A DNA stretch of 64,000 bases from Gracilibacillus kekensis (GCF_900143085.1 NZ_FRCZ01000004.1:310001-374000), one strand, 5' to 3'. Numbered from the stretch's first letter, positions 41,105-51,676 are shown. Notes: generated from the letters alone by a model not told the origin. A program made the numbers and translations.

Positions 41105-42400
41105 TTAGTTGATTGACGTTAATTTGTCTAGGTCTTCAAAGAAGGTGGGGTATGATACAGCGATGCACTCATCATCATGGAGTTCCACCTGCTCATCCGT
41201 CAATAATGAGGCGATCGCAATCATCATACCAATACGATGATCGCCAAATGATTCTGTTACGGCCCCATGTAATAAAGTATTACCTTCAATAATCATACCG
41301 TCTTTTGTTCCTTTAACAGAAGCCCCTAATTTCGTAAGAGTAGAAACGACTGAGTCAATTCGGTCCGTTTCTTTAAAACGTAGTTCTTCAGCGTCCCGGA
41401 TGATGGTTTGGCCATCAGCTTGGGTAGCTAATAATGCAATAATAGGAATTTCATCAATAATACGTGGAATGACATCTCCTTCTATTACAGCAGCTTTTGG
41501 TGTCGAGGATGCAACTTTAATATCACCGATTGGCTCACCGCCGATTGTTCTCTTTTCGACTACCTCAATGGAAATTCCCATTAATTCCAAAACATCAATA
41601 ATTCCTGTTCGAGTAGGATTTAACCCTACATTTTCTACAGTGACACTACTGCCTTTAGTAATTGCGGCAGCTACTAAAAAGAAGGCAGCAGAAGAAATAT
41701 CACCAGGTACTTCAATATCGCAACCGTGGAGTTTTTGTTTGCCGTGAATCTTAACTGTGGTACCCTCTACGTCAATTTCTGCTCCAAATGCTTTTAACAT
41801 ATTCTCCGTATGGTCACGCGTTTTCGTTTCCTCTTCCACAGTTGTAAAACCTTCGCTAAATAGCCCTGCCAATAAGACACCGGATTTCACTTGTGCACTT
41901 TTTACAGGTGGTTTAAAATCGATCGATGAAAGATTACCACCTCTGATAGACATAGGCAGTAGCCGACCATTATTACGACCGTCTATTTTTGCACCCATTT
42001 CTCTTAAAGGATTAGCAATTCGATCCATAGGACGTTTTGAAAGTGATTCATCACCAAACAATGTGAAGTGATAAGGTAAACCTGATAATATTCCCATTAA
42101 TAAACGAGCTGTAGTTCCAGAATTACCTAAATCAATTGGCTCTGTAGGCTCTTTTAATCCTTCGATACCGTCAGATTCGATCCAAACTGTATTCTCGTCT
42201 CTTTTTATAGAAACACCCATTGATTGAAAGGCAGAAATTGTTGATAAACAATCTTCACCAGCTAAGAAATTTGTAATGTTTGTTTTACCTTTTGCTAAAG
42301 AGCCAAACATCACTGCACGATGAGAAATAGACTTATCTCCTGGTACAGTTATTTGACCAGAAAGTGATGCATGTTGATACTTTAATACTTTGCTAGACAA
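41105..42400 (-). CDS. aroA: 5-enolpyruvylshikimate-3-phosphate synthase
   Basis: A 431-residue enzyme of the shikimate path (called aroE in B. subtilis). Motifs: PGDKSISHRAVMFGSLAKG, DLGNSGTTARLLMGIL, SKRPMDRIANPLREMGA, KSAQVKSGVLLAGL, and LNPTRTGIIDVL. GNSGTT with RPMDR and NPTR is the class II pattern. The start is TTG at 42400, five bases from GGAGAGGG. Last gene of aroC-aroB-aroH-hisC-tyrA-aroA, 12 bases after tyrA. Confidence 0.95.
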   Translation of the reverse strand: MSSKVLKYQHASLSGQITVPGDKSISHRAVMFGSLAKGKTNITNFLAGEDCLSTISAFQSMGVSIKRDENTVWIESDGIEGLKEPTEPIDLGNSGTTARLLMGILSGLPYHFTLFGDESLSKRPMDRIANPLREMGAKIDGRNNGRLLPMSIRGGNLSSIDFKPPVKSAQVKSGVLLAGLFSEGFTTVEEETKTRDHTENMLKAFGAEIDVEGTTVKIHGKQKLHGCDIEVPGDISSAAFFLVAAAITKGSSVTVENVGLNPTRTGIIDVLELMGISIEVVEKRTIGGEPIGDIKVASSTPKAAVIEGDVIPRIIDEIPIIALLATQADGQTIIRDAEELRFKETDRIDSVVSTLTKLGASVKGTKDGMIIEGNTLLHGAVTESFGDHRIGMMIAIASLLTDEQVELHDDECIAVSYPTFFEDLDKLTSIN

Positions 42401-42412
42401 GATAACCCTCTC

Positions 42413-43513
42413 CTATTCTTCAATCACTGTGTCATAACGACTTTTCGTTAAGACAGCTTGGCTTAGTTCCTGATCATTCTTGTTTTGGAAACTTAATCGT
42501 AAGACACCTGTGATCCCTTCTCTTATTTCTAAGATTTCGATATTCTTTATACTAATATCATGTTTAGCCAATAATTCAATTACTTTTAATATTGCACCTT
42601 GCTGATCAAAAATATCAACGTAAATATCATAATATGATGGAATTGCCCCTTGTTTTCTACTATCAAGTCCATCTCGGTATTCCCTTGCTTGTTCTAAATA
42701 TTCTTGAATTTGCGATTTTTCACCTGCATCAATCAGTGTTTTCAGGTGCATCATCTCTTCAATCCAGTCAGCTAATAAACGACTTATTTTCGACCGGTTT
42801 TGAAAGAAAATATCTCGCCACATCAAGGGGTTACTTGATGCAATTCTAGTAATATCCCGAAATCCACCAGCTGCTAATTTAGGTATGTAAGGATGTGTCG
42901 TCTGCCATTTACGTGCTTGGTGAACGAGAGATGAGGCGATTAAATGAGGGAAGTGTGATATTACACTTGTCATTTCGTCGTGCTCATCAGGTTCTAGGAT
43001 GAGAAATTTAGATTTCGTTGGGGTTAATAATGCTTGTAACTTCTCTAAATCTTCTTCCGAGCTACTTGTAGTAGGCGATAAAACATATATAGCATTTTCA
43101 AACAGGTTTTTTTTTGCTGCCTGGATTCCTTTTTTATGAGAACCAGCCATCGGATGTCCACCAATAAATGCGATATTTTCTGATTTAATTTGATTAGCAG
43201 CTTCCATAATCGGTCCTTTGACTGAACCTACATCGGTAATGATAAGTGGATTAGTGAATGAAAGATGATTCAGTTGATGAATTAATTCCACTGTAACTGA
43301 AACAGGTGCAGCTAGTATACAAATATCAGCTTGTACAACCGCTTCACCAAAGTCACTATATACATCGTCAACAATTTTATTCATTTTGGCATATTCTAAG
43401 CTGCTATAATTCGAATCGAATCCGATCAAACGGATATCTTCCGTTTCTCTTATACTTAAAGCAAGCGAGCCTCCAATTAGTCCGAGACCCGCTATTAAAA
43501 CCGTTTGCTTCAC
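42413..43513 (-). CDS. tyrA: Prephenate dehydrogenase with C-terminal ACT domain
   Basis: A 366-residue tyrosine-pathway enzyme. N-terminal NAD-binding IAGLGLIGGSLALSI, then TDVGSVKGPI, the catalytic region FIGGHPMAGSHKKGIQAA and SHFPHLIASSL; a C-terminal ACT domain (about 295-366, YYDIYVDIFDQQGAILKVIE) probably senses tyrosine. The start is GTG at 43513 with AAAGGAG five or six bases upstream. Two bases separate it from hisC. Confidence 0.95.
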   Translation of the reverse strand: MKQTVLIAGLGLIGGSLALSIRETEDIRLIGFDSNYSSLEYAKMNKIVDDVYSDFGEAVVQADICILAAPVSVTVELIHQLNHLSFTNPLIITDVGSVKGPIMEAANQIKSENIAFIGGHPMAGSHKKGIQAAKKNLFENAIYVLSPTTSSSEEDLEKLQALLTPTKSKFLILEPDEHDEMTSVISHFPHLIASSLVHQARKWQTTHPYIPKLAAGGFRDITRIASSNPLMWRDIFFQNRSKISRLLADWIEEMMHLKTLIDAGEKSQIQEYLEQAREYRDGLDSRKQGAIPSYYDIYVDIFDQQGAILKVIELLAKHDISIKNIEILEIREGITGVLRLSFQNKNDQELSQAVLTKSRYDTVIEE

Positions 43514-43515
43514 GA

Positions 43516-44613
43516 TTATTCTCCTTTATGTGATGCTAAAAATTGTCTCATATAACTTTGTAATTCATCCATTTGCTCTTTTGAACCAATTGTAATTCTA
43601 ACGCCATTAGGATGACCTAACGCCTCACCTGAGCGAACAATGAATCCTTTTGTTAATAAGTATTCAAACAATTCGTCACCTGTAGTAGGTAACTGAACGA
43701 ATAAAAAGTTGGCTTCAGAATCATAATAATTTAAATTCATTTTGTCACAAGCAGACATAAAGGCTTTTTTATTCACAAGATTTTCTTGATACGTATTTTG
43801 TAAAAAGGTTTCGTCTTTTAAAGCCGTAAGTGCTGACATTTGTGAAATTGATGTAGTATTAAAAGGTCCGCGTGTAATATTGAGATAGGTAGCAATTTCT
43901 TCTGATGCTACACCGTAACCTACCCGTAAGTTAGCCAATCCATATGCTTTTGAAAAGGTACGTAAAATGACTAAATTTTTATATTTTCCTAATAAATTTA
44001 TGCTATTCGGATCATTACTAGTTTCTATATATTCATAGTAGGCTTCATCCAATACAACCATCACATTGGAGGGACATTTTTCTAAAAAGGAAACTAACGT
44101 ATCTTTATTGATTAAAGATCCAGTTGGATTATTTGGTGAACATAACCACACTACTTTTGTTTGTTCATTTACAGCCTTAAGCATTTCAGGTAAATTGTGA
44201 TACCCGTTTACTAAAGGGATTTCTACAATTTCTGCACCCTGTATTAAAGCGTTATGCTTGTACTGTGGGAACGAAGGTGTAGCCATTATCGTATTTGTTC
44301 CTTTTTCTAAATAGGTACGACATATAATATCGACTACTTCATCTGAACCACATCCGAAAATTAATTGTTTTTCACCGACATTTAATTTATGAGCGAGTGA
44401 TTTTCTGAGGGCTGCAGCATAACCATCAGGATAAATCTCTAAGTGATCAATCATTTTCGGAATCTCTTCTTTTACTTTGTTTGAATAACCAAATGGGTTC
44501 TCGTTAGATGCTAATTTGATAATTTTAGTTAACCCATATTCTTTTTTGACTTCTTCTATCTGTTTACCAGGTGTGTATGGTGACATATCCTGAAATACTT
44601 GCTTTGCTTTCAA
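43516..44613 (-). CDS. hisC: Histidinol-phosphate / aromatic aminotransferase
   Basis: A 365-residue PLP enzyme. Motifs: IKLASNENPFGYS, WLCSPNNPTGSLI, VLDEAYYEYIE and the PLP-lysine region RTFSKAYGLANLRVGYG. In Bacillus the hisC gene of this locus serves both histidine and aromatic amino acid synthesis. The start is TTG at 44613, six bases from GGGGGTA. In B. subtilis trpEDCFBA separates aroH from hisC; here the gap is 29 bases. Confidence 0.93.
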   Translation of the reverse strand: MKAKQVFQDMSPYTPGKQIEEVKKEYGLTKIIKLASNENPFGYSNKVKEEIPKMIDHLEIYPDGYAAALRKSLAHKLNVGEKQLIFGCGSDEVVDIICRTYLEKGTNTIMATPSFPQYKHNALIQGAEIVEIPLVNGYHNLPEMLKAVNEQTKVVWLCSPNNPTGSLINKDTLVSFLEKCPSNVMVVLDEAYYEYIETSNDPNSINLLGKYKNLVILRTFSKAYGLANLRVGYGVASEEIATYLNITRGPFNTTSISQMSALTALKDETFLQNTYQENLVNKKAFMSACDKMNLNYYDSEANFLFVQLPTTGDELFEYLLTKGFIVRSGEALGHPNGVRITIGSKEQMDELQSYMRQFLASHKGE

Positions 44614-44642
44614 ATTAAATACCCCCTTGATATATCAAGCTT

Positions 44643-45008
44643 CTATTCCTCTACTAAATCAGGTCGTAACTTTATTGCTTCGTTTAAGTATATATGCTCA
44701 ATGTCTTTTTGTGATCTAGAAGTATTCACCGTCATCATAACACGAATACAAAGTGGCAGACTATTTGGAACATCAATTTCTGGCATACACATTACGGGAA
44801 CGTACTTCCATCCATCGATTAAGCGTAAAGCTTTCGCAGGAAATGTTGCATTTAGATCTGCTGTCACAGAAATTATCACCGAGGCAATGGAGTCCGGTTC
44901 GACATTATTTTTCTTAGCCATTTGTTCAATCATTATTTTTGTATGTTCAATGATTTCTTCTGCCTCGTTGTTGCTGACAGTGGTTGCTCCACGTATTCCT
45001 CTTATCAT
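44643..45008 (-). CDS. aroH: Chorismate mutase (AroH type)
   Basis: A 121-residue monofunctional chorismate mutase of the Bacillus trimeric fold. Recognisable segments: IRGIRGATTVSNNEAEEI, SVIISVTADLNATFPAKALR and PVMCMPEIDVPNSLPLCIRV, with active-site Arg and Glu residues. It makes prephenate for TyrA. The ATG overlaps the aroB stop as TAATG. Confidence 0.95.
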   Translation of the reverse strand: MIRGIRGATTVSNNEAEEIIEHTKIMIEQMAKKNNVEPDSIASVIISVTADLNATFPAKALRLIDGWKYVPVMCMPEIDVPNSLPLCIRVMMTVNTSRSQKDIEHIYLNEAIKLRPDLVEE

Positions 45009-46084
45009 TATGAACCCAACTCTCTCAAAAAGTTTTCTAAAAGATTGGATAAAGCTTGATCCGTGATATTTTCTGTTATCGGCTCTCCAATTCCTTTTAA
45101 CAATACCATTTGAACCGTGGCATTTTCTGATTTTTTATCTTTTTTCATCCGCTCCACTAATCTTTCCACTTGTAAAGAAGGTATATTCAAAGGATATCCA
45201 TTCTTTTCTAGCCAATTTTTTAATGGATGGTAGGGTAACGTAATATCATACGTTTTTTCACTTACTTGAATAGCAAACAGCATTCCAATGGCAACCGCTT
45301 CACCATGTGTGATTTTACCATATCCCAGTTCGGATTCAATCGCATGACCTAAAGTATGTCCAAAATTCAGAAATTTCCGAATATTTGATTCCTTTTCATC
45401 TTTTTCTACTACATTAGCTTTAACAGCGATGCCTTTTTGTAAGTGATCAATAAGTTTTGCTGCATGAAGCTGTGAAGTAATGTCTGTTTGTAGTACATCA
45501 TGCAAAAAGTCTTGATCACTTATAAAACCATGTTTTACTACCTCAGCATAGCCTGATCGTTTTTCTTTATCTGGTAAAGAAATCAATGTATCTGTATCAT
45601 AAATTACAGCTACTGGAGGATAAAAGTTACCAATTAAATTCTTCCCTTCAGGATGATTAATTGCTACTTTTCCACCAACACTGCTATCATGAGCTAAGAT
45701 TGTAGTAGGTATTTGAATAAAGTGGATGCCTCGCATATATGTTGCAGCTACAAAACCTGCTAAGTCACCAATCATCCCACCGCCAAGAGCAATAATGAGA
45801 GATTGGCGGTCTAGCTGATGTTCAATAGCAGCTGTTAATAAACGATAATACTGATCAATGCTCTTAGATGCTTCTCCTGCAGGTACCACACTTACTGAGA
45901 TATGAGCAGAACTCGGCAAATTCTTTTTTACACTGTCCGAATACAAATCATTTACAATAGTATCCGTAATAATTAAAATGTTGTGATATTCTTTTGGTAA
46001 AAATTCATCTATCTTATCAATAATGCCGTTTCCAACAATAACATCATATTGATTAGTACTTGTTGTTATAGTTTGCTTATGCAT
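45008..46084 (-). CDS. aroB: 3-dehydroquinate synthase
   Basis: A 358-residue NAD- and zinc-dependent enzyme, second step of the shikimate path. Motifs: ALGGGMIGDLAGFVAATYMRG, PTTILAHDSSVGGKVAINHP, SGYAEVVKHGFI and LNFGHTLGHAIESELGYG with the zinc ligands. AGGTG precedes the ATG at 46084, which directly follows the aroC stop (46085). Confidence 0.96.
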   Translation of the reverse strand: MHKQTITTSTNQYDVIVGNGIIDKIDEFLPKEYHNILIITDTIVNDLYSDSVKKNLPSSAHISVSVVPAGEASKSIDQYYRLLTAAIEHQLDRQSLIIALGGGMIGDLAGFVAATYMRGIHFIQIPTTILAHDSSVGGKVAINHPEGKNLIGNFYPPVAVIYDTDTLISLPDKEKRSGYAEVVKHGFISDQDFLHDVLQTDITSQLHAAKLIDHLQKGIAVKANVVEKDEKESNIRKFLNFGHTLGHAIESELGYGKITHGEAVAIGMLFAIQVSEKTYDITLPYHPLKNWLEKNGYPLNIPSLQVERLVERMKKDKKSENATVQMVLLKGIGEPITENITDQALSNLLENFLRELGS

Positions 46085-47251
46085 TTAGAAGCACCTAATT
46101 TCCTCTCGGTATTGATCAATTGCTTCTTTTAGTTTTGGAAATTGATCATGAGGGAATTGTTCTAGAATAGCTTTTGCTACTTCAAATGCTACAACATGCT
46201 CCATAACAACAGCTGCTGCTGGAACTGCACATGAATCAGAGCGTTCGATACTGGCATTAAAAGGTTCTTTCGATTCAATATCAACACTTTGCAATGGTTT
46301 ATAAAGAGTCGGAATTGGTTTCATTACACCTTTTACAATTACAGGCATTCCTGTTGTCATACCACCTTCAAAACCACCAAGACGATTGGTTCGACGATAA
46401 TAACCTTTTTCTTCGGACCAAAGGATCTCATCATGTACTTGACTGCCATTCTTGCGAGCAGCTTCAAAACCAATACCAAATTCTACTCCTTTGAAAGCAT
46501 TAATACTTTGTACAGCTCCAGCTATACGACCATCTAATTTGCGATCATAGTGTACATACGACCCAAGTCCAGCTGGAAGACCTTCAATGGCAACTTCACA
46601 AACTCCACCAATCGAGTCTCCATCCTTTTTAGCATGATCGATAGCGTCCATCATTTTTTTTCCTGCTACTTCATCCAGACTACGTACAGGAGACTCCTCT
46701 GAAATACGAATCTTTTCGTCGATCGATAATTCCGTATTTTCTTCTGCTTTAATGCCAGCAATTTCTTTAACATACCCTACAATTTTAATATCAAGATTTT
46801 TTAATAATGTTTTTGCTACAGCTCCTGCAGCTACTCTTGCAGTAGTTTCGCGTGCAGAAGAACGTTCTAAAATATTTCGCATATCACGATGTCCATATTT
46901 TAAGGCACCGTTTAAATCTGCATGACCTGGACGTGGTCGAGTTACCACTCTTCTGATTTTTTGATCTTCAGTCACTGGGTCTTCACCCATCACATCTATC
47001 CAATGTTTAAAGTCATCATTATGTACTACAAGGGCGATTGGTGATCCTAAAGTGTATCCATGACGGATTCCACCAACAATATCTACCAAATCCTTTTCTA
47101 TTTGCATTCTTTTACCTCTACCGTGTCCTTTTTGGCGACGCAAAAGTGAATCATTAATATCATCTTTAGTAATTGGCATTTTCGCCGGAAGGCCTTCTAT
47201 GATCGTTGTTTGTTGTTTACCATGCGACTCGCCTGCAGTTAAATAACGCAT
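46085..47251 (-). CDS. aroC: Chorismate synthase
   Basis: A 388-residue FMN-dependent enzyme (called aroF in B. subtilis) that makes chorismate. Motifs: [69 protein letters not shown] and [14 protein letters not shown]. It is the first gene of the aromatic block, with an extended -10 promoter element upstream. Chorismate also feeds menaquinone synthesis. Confidence 0.96.
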   Translation of the reverse strand: MRYLTAGESHGKQQTTIIEGLPAKMPITKDDINDSLLRRQKGHGRGKRMQIEKDLVDIVGGIRHGYTLGSPIALVVHNDDFKHWIDVMGEDPVTEDQKIRRVVTRPRPGHADLNGALKYGHRDMRNILERSSARETTARVAAGAVAKTLLKNLDIKIVGYVKEIAGIKAEENTELSIDEKIRISEESPVRSLDEVAGKKMMDAIDHAKKDGDSIGGVCEVAIEGLPAGLGSYVHYDRKLDGRIAGAVQSINAFKGVEFGIGFEAARKNGSQVHDEILWSEEKGYYRRTNRLGGFEGGMTTGMPVIVKGVMKPIPTLYKPLQSVDIESKEPFNASIERSDSCAVPAAAVVMEHVVAFEVAKAILEQFPHDQFPKLKEAIDQYREEIRCF

Positions 47252-47281
47252 TGTAATCCCCCTTATTTTATTTTTTGTATT

Positions 47282-47290
47282 ACTATAACA
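47282..47290 (-). promoter_or_regulatory. Extended -10 element upstream of aroC
   Basis: TGTTATAGT on the minus strand is a TG-N extended -10 box about 30 bases upstream of the aroC start; no good -35 is seen. Confidence 0.45.
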
Positions 47291-47326
47291 CAGCTCACAA
47301 AAAATGTGTGTAGAAATTTGCTGTTT

Positions 47327-48097
47327 TTATAACTTTCCATAAAAAAATGTATCCAAAACTTTAAACCCATATTTTTCCGGACTGAAAATTTGTTCGGTAC
47401 TTCCAACAAAGAAGACACCTTGACTGGCTAATGATTTGTTAAAATTATGATAGATTTTACTTTTCGCATCTTCTGTGAAATAGATTAATACATTTCGACA
47501 AACTATTAGGTCTACATTATTAGGATATGAATCTGCTAATAAGTTATGCTGTTTAAAGGTTATAGCATTTCTTAATTTTTCATCCACTTTAAATGTTTCA
47601 CCTTCTTGGTGGAAGTATTTCTTTTTAATCGCGGCAGGAACTTCTTGCAGTGCTCGTTCGTTATAAATGCCCTGCTTGGCTCTTGCTAACACATTAGGAT
47701 CAATATCTGTAGCAATAATCTCAATATCTTTCAAGTCCCATAGTTGGTTAGCAATTATAGCAAGTGTATACGGCTCTTCACCAGTTGAACATGCTGCACT
47801 CCAAATCTTTATCTTTCGTTTTTCCTTTTGAAATGAAGGTAAAATATTATCTTCCAATACTTTCCATCTTGTCGGGTTTCGATAAAATTCAGATACATTT
47901 ATAGTTACTTTGTCGAGAAATTCTTGTAATAATTGTTGATCAGAATTAATAGCGGTAAAATATTCCTGAAACGTGCCATATCCACGTTTATTACGTAAGG
48001 ATGTAAGGCGTCGTTTCATTTGGACCTCTTTATATAGTGATAAGTCTAAGCCGGTTTTTTTATGTATGTGACCGATGAAAGCTTGATATTCTGACAT
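47327..48097 (-). CDS. cheR: Chemotaxis methyltransferase CheR
   Basis: A 256-residue SAM-dependent glutamate methyltransferase for chemoreceptors. The N-terminal helical domain (MKRRLTSLRNKRGYGTFQEY) precedes the catalytic domain with WSAACSTGEEPYTLAI, EIIATDIDPNVLARAKQGIY and VDLIVCRNVLIYFT. GAGGGAG precedes the ATG. Position between ndk and aroC is conserved in Bacillus; other chemotaxis genes are outside the window. Confidence 0.95.
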   Translation of the reverse strand: MSEYQAFIGHIHKKTGLDLSLYKEVQMKRRLTSLRNKRGYGTFQEYFTAINSDQQLLQEFLDKVTINVSEFYRNPTRWKVLEDNILPSFQKEKRKIKIWSAACSTGEEPYTLAIIANQLWDLKDIEIIATDIDPNVLARAKQGIYNERALQEVPAAIKKKYFHQEGETFKVDEKLRNAITFKQHNLLADSYPNNVDLIVCRNVLIYFTEDAKSKIYHNFNKSLASQGVFFVGSTEQIFSPEKYGFKVLDTFFYGKL

Positions 48098-48130
48098 GTC
48101 TCTTCTCCCTCAAGATAGATGGTTTAATAA

Positions 48131-48577
48131 TTATGATAACCAATCGTCGATATTTTTGCTGTAGTTTTGTAGTTCTTCTTGTGTGAAAAATAAATTAATT
48201 TCGCGTTCGGCACTTTCCACTGAATCGGATCCGTGAATAATGTTCCGATGAGTAACAATGCCGTAATCTCCTCTGATTGTACCAACAGCAGCCTCTTGAG
48301 GATTTGTTTTCCCCATCATTTTCCGAGATACTTCAATAACATTATCGCCTTCCCAGACCATTGCAAAAACAGGACCTGAAGTTATAAAAGAAACCAGGTC
48401 TTTAAAAAATGGTTTACCGTCATGTTCTGCATAATGTTTTTTAGCAAGAGATTCAGAAATTGTCATAAGTTTAGCGGCAACAAGTTTATAACCTTTTTGT
48501 TCAAACCTAGCTATTATTTTTCCTACTAAATTACGTTGAACTGCGTCTGGTTTAATCATTACATAAGTTTTTTCCAT
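48131..48577 (-). CDS. ndk: Nucleoside diphosphate kinase
   Basis: A 148-residue enzyme exchanging gamma-phosphates among nucleotides. It has [20 protein letters not shown] and the catalytic His in [20 protein letters not shown] at 48577 has GAGGTGAAG upstream; the GTG at 48586 is part of that site. It lies between hepT and cheR. Confidence 0.96.
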   Translation of the reverse strand: MEKTYVMIKPDAVQRNLVGKIIARFEQKGYKLVAAKLMTISESLAKKHYAEHDGKPFFKDLVSFITSGPVFAMVWEGDNVIEVSRKMMGKTNPQEAAVGTIRGDYGIVTHRNIIHGSDSVESAEREINLFFTQEELQNYSKNIDDWLS

Positions 48578-48590
48578 TTGCTTCACCTCT

Positions 48591-49562
48591 TTATATTTTT
48601 CGGTTGCCTATATAATTAGCTATATTCTCCAATGATTCTTTAGCTTGATTATTTGGTAATAATTGAAGTGATTCATATGCTTTCTGTAAATACATATCAC
48701 TTACTTTTTTTGCTTTTTCAATCGCATTTGAAGAGATTATTTTAGATATAATAGGTTTAATTGCATCACTAGTCACTTGCTTTTTATTAGAGAACAAATT
48801 TGTTAATTCTTTATGAATCAGTGGATCTTCTAATGCATATAACACCGGTAATGTGATGTTTCCATTGATGAGATCACTTCCTGCCGGTTTGCCTAATTCT
48901 TTTTCAGAAGCTGTAAAATCTAAAATATCATCTATTATTTGATATGACATTCCCATATAATAACCATATCTGAACAAAGCTTTCTCTGATTTGTTATCGG
49001 TATTAGCAACTATAGCTCCTAATTGACAACTGGAAGATATTAATAAAGCAGTCTTCCGTTTTATTCTTTTTAAATAGTTTCGAAAGTTTTGATCTACTTT
49101 ATATTTATCTTTGATCTGTTCAATTTCACCAATTGTTAGTTCAATCATAGTGTGTGACAGGATTTGATGTGCCCTTGGCTCTTCAATCTCGGTGAATTGC
49201 TGTAGAGCTTTTGCGAATATGTAATCACCAGTTAACATGGCTACTTGGTTATCCCATTTCGCTTTCACTGTTGGCTTACCACGTCTTAAATCAGAATTAT
49301 CTATTACATCATCGTGTACAAGTGAAGCCATATGAATTAATTCTAATGAGCTGGCGACGTTTTTAATCTTTTCCAGATTATAGTCACCAAATTTAGATGC
49401 GAGTAAGACAAATACTGGTCTTAACCTTTTGCCTCCAGCTTTTAATAATTGCAGGGAGGCTTCATTCAATATTTCTTGATCTGCGTAGACCGACACTTCT
49501 AAGGCGTCCTCTATGAGTGATAAATCTTTTTTTAAAAATGCATACGTTTTAGCAAGCTTCAT
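48591..49562 (-). CDS. hepT: Heptaprenyl diphosphate synthase, catalytic component II
   Basis: A 323-residue trans-prenyltransferase that builds the C35 side chain of menaquinone-7. The two Asp-rich motifs are [16 protein letters not shown] and [14 protein letters not shown]. It needs component I (HepS), encoded two genes upstream. AAAGGTGA precedes the ATG. Operon hepS-menG-hepT-ndk. Confidence 0.95.
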   Translation of the reverse strand: MKLAKTYAFLKKDLSLIEDALEVSVYADQEILNEASLQLLKAGGKRLRPVFVLLASKFGDYNLEKIKNVASSLELIHMASLVHDDVIDNSDLRRGKPTVKAKWDNQVAMLTGDYIFAKALQQFTEIEEPRAHQILSHTMIELTIGEIEQIKDKYKVDQNFRNYLKRIKRKTALLISSSCQLGAIVANTDNKSEKALFRYGYYMGMSYQIIDDILDFTASEKELGKPAGSDLINGNITLPVLYALEDPLIHKELTNLFSNKKQVTSDAIKPIISKIISSNAIEKAKKVSDMYLQKAYESLQLLPNNQAKESLENIANYIGNRKI

Positions 49563-49580
49563 TTGTCGTCACCTTTATTT

Positions 49581-50291
49581 CTACACTTGTTTTTCACCTT
49601 GATGCATGGCAGCTACTCCACCGGTATAGCTTTTATATTCCACATTTATTAAACCTGCATCTTCAAATATTTTTTTTAATTGCTCTTTACCAGGGAAATC
49701 TTTTGCTGATTCATGTAGCCAGACATATTCTTGGTAGCTTTTGGCGAATAATCTGCCAAACAATGGCATGATATTTTTGAAATAAAAATAATATAATTTC
49801 CGAAACGCTGTCCCTTCTGGCTGCGAAGTTTCTAAGCAAACAACGATGCCGCCTGGTTTTACAACACGTTGCATTTCTCTTAATGTCTGCAAATAATCAG
49901 GGACGTTTCGCAAGCCGAAACCAATTGTTACATAGTCAAATGAATTATCTTCAAAGGGCAAATCCATGGCATTACCATGAACAAATTGCAGATTATTTAA
50001 ATCATGATTTTCCTTGCGTTCTTTGGCTACTGATAACATATTTTGACTAAAATCTAAACCGATTACTTCCCCTTCTACTCCTACTGCCTCTGACAAAGCA
50101 AAAGACCAGTCGCCAGTACCACAACATACGTCTAAGGCTTTCGTACCTGATTTCACATTCATTTTTTTCATTACATCATTCCGCCACTTTTTATGTCTTT
50201 GAAATGAAATAATAGAATTCATATTATCATAATTACTGTAAATTTTTTCGAAAACTTGATGTACTTTTTCTTCTTTTGTTTGTTTCGTCAT
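49581..50291 (-). CDS. menG: Demethylmenaquinone methyltransferase
   Basis: A 236-residue UbiE/MenG-type SAM methyltransferase, last step of menaquinone synthesis. Motifs: [33 protein letters not shown] (SAM site), [26 protein letters not shown] and [17 protein letters not shown] at 50291 has AAGGA eight bases upstream and overlaps the hepS stop by four bases (ATGA); the longer open frame upstream belongs to hepS sequence. Confidence 0.95.
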   Translation of the reverse strand: MTKQTKEEKVHQVFEKIYSNYDNMNSIISFQRHKKWRNDVMKKMNVKSGTKALDVCCGTGDWSFALSEAVGVEGEVIGLDFSQNMLSVAKERKENHDLNNLQFVHGNAMDLPFEDNSFDYVTIGFGLRNVPDYLQTLREMQRVVKPGGIVVCLETSQPEGTAFRKLYYFYFKNIMPLFGRLFAKSYQEYVWLHESAKDFPGKEQLKKIFEDAGLINVEYKSYTGGVAAMHQGEKQV

Positions 50292-51070
50292 TTTGATAAT
50301 CCTTCTTCCAACGTCATATTCCCTTTTTTTTGTAATAGTGAAATGTGATAAAGATCTAAATCTTTTTCGAGAGTATTTGACCACTGATGTTTATTCATTA
50401 CCGATAAATCCTGGTCTAACTTTTCAAGACTATAAGTAAGTGTGTTCTTTAATTGTTTTTTACCGTTTATACCAATTACAGTTTCTATTATTAATTGTTG
50501 ATAGAACGTTTTTCTATCATTGTTAATTTGAACTAATTCATATTGTAGTTTCTTATACATTAACCATTTACTTATGTACGGAATCGCATTCTTTTCATTT
50601 ACATAGCTTGCGACTTTAGATATTAATTTTGCTTCTATTAGTTCGTAATCATTAAGAAAAATGTCTATATTTTCATATGTATTATAGTATGCATGCATTT
50701 TTTTTTGAGTAATTTCATTTATTCCATCTGCTAATAATCGAATAAAAGATAAATTATTGTTAGAGGCTAAAATGTGATAATAAATTCCTGAATAATAGTC
50801 TCCTGCTAAGACAGTGAGTTGTTGTTCTTTCTCACTATGCCGTTCATCAAAATGATTGCCAATTTGATCATGCGTATTTAAAGCTATTTGCACCAGCATA
50901 GTAGTTAGTACAAGGTTTTCCTGTTTTTTGTCAGATTTTATTAATTCATTAAGCGCGACTATTTTATGTATTTCGATAAGAGGATGTTTTAAATGTTCTT
51001 GGAGATAAACCTGCTTAATGGATTTTGTTATCAGTTTTTCATAATACTTTATTATTTCTATATATTTCAT
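50288..51070 (-). CDS. hepS: Heptaprenyl diphosphate synthase component I
   Basis: A 260-residue regulatory subunit of heptaprenyl diphosphate synthase (HEPPP synthase family), helical, with [38 protein letters not shown] and a C-terminal [13 protein letters not shown]. It has no catalytic Asp motifs, as normal. ATG at 51070 lies four bases from GGTGAG. In B. subtilis mtrA (folE) and mtrB separate it from hbs; here both are missing. Confidence 0.9.
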   Translation of the reverse strand: MKYIEIIKYYEKLITKSIKQVYLQEHLKHPLIEIHKIVALNELIKSDKKQENLVLTTMLVQIALNTHDQIGNHFDERHSEKEQQLTVLAGDYYSGIYYHILASNNNLSFIRLLADGINEITQKKMHAYYNTYENIDIFLNDYELIEAKLISKVASYVNEKNAIPYISKWLMYKKLQYELVQINNDRKTFYQQLIIETVIGINGKKQLKNTLTYSLEKLDQDLSVMNKHQWSNTLEKDLDLYHISLLQKKGNMTLEEGLSK

Positions 51071-51113
51071 TAGGCTCACCACAATTCTTCAAAATCCTAT
51101 TCTATATTAACAT

Positions 51114-51122
51114 AGTATAGCA
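51114..51122 (-). promoter_or_regulatory. Extended -10 promoter element of hepS-menG-hepT
   Basis: TGCTATACT on the minus strand, 44 bases upstream of the hepS start, is a TG-N extended -10 box; the -35 is not clear. Confidence 0.5.
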
Positions 51123-51296
51123 TAAGTTTACATCTTACGGGATAGATAAAGTTTTGGTTTTATCACGGTGTTATTATAATTATCCGCAACACATGAGGAT
51201 AGAAGCTGATGGAAGAATGAACGGACGTTTACAAACTGATAACTCTTACTTTATGGCAGGAAAACAATCAGAGGGTTATTCAGAATAGATGATATG

Positions 51297-51325
51297 AAAA
51301 AAGGGTGCAATCTGCACCCTTTTTT
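51297..51325. terminator. Terminator of hbs (bidirectional)
   Basis: AAAAAAGGGTGCA and TGCACCCTTTTTT form a perfect 13-base-pair stem with a three-base loop, flanked by A and T runs. It lies 20 bases after the hbs stop. Confidence 0.92.
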
Positions 51326-51344
51326 GCCCATATGTAATATCATA

Positions 51345-51617
51345 TTATTTTACGATATCTTTAAGGGCTTTACCTGGTTTAAAAGCAGGCACTTTGCTAG
51401 CTGGAATTTCGATTTCATCCCCAGTTTGTGGATTACGCCCTTTACGTGCAGCACGCTCGCGTACCTCAAAATTACCAAAACCAATTAATTGTACTTTTTC
51501 GCCATCTTTAAGTGAATCCATGATAGATTCAAAAACTGCGTCAACAGTCTTGGTTGCATCTTTTTTAGAAAGTTCACTTTTTTCTGCAACTGCATTAATT
51601 AGATCTGTCTTGTTCAT
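51345..51617 (-). CDS. hbs: DNA-binding protein HU (HBsu)
   Basis: A 90-residue histone-like protein that bends DNA in the nucleoid. The full HU pattern is present: [60 protein letters not shown] and [12 protein letters not shown] at 51617 follows GGAGGAGGTG. It is monocistronic, with two promoters and a hairpin leader upstream and a strong terminator behind. Confidence 0.97.
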   Translation of the reverse strand: MNKTDLINAVAEKSELSKKDATKTVDAVFESIMDSLKDGEKVQLIGFGNFEVRERAARKGRNPQTGDEIEIPASKVPAFKPGKALKDIVK

Positions 51618-51640
51618 GATATTCACCTCCTCCCAATTTA

Positions 51641-51676
51641 AGCTATATATTTCAATCGAATGAAATATATATAGCT
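51641..51676 (-). promoter_or_regulatory. Leader hairpin of hbs
   Basis: AGCTATATATTTCA pairs with TGAAATATATATAGCT (two bulged bases). It overlaps the -10 box of the proximal promoter and ends nine bases from the GGAGGAGG ribosome site, so it could protect the mRNA end or affect translation of transcripts from the distal promoter. Confidence 0.5.

Noticed and set aside
51193-51288. A 31-codon plus-strand frame (starts MRIEADGRMNGRL) just before the hbs terminator
   Set aside because: No ribosome site before the ATG and only a poor promoter; kept as a remote possibility only.
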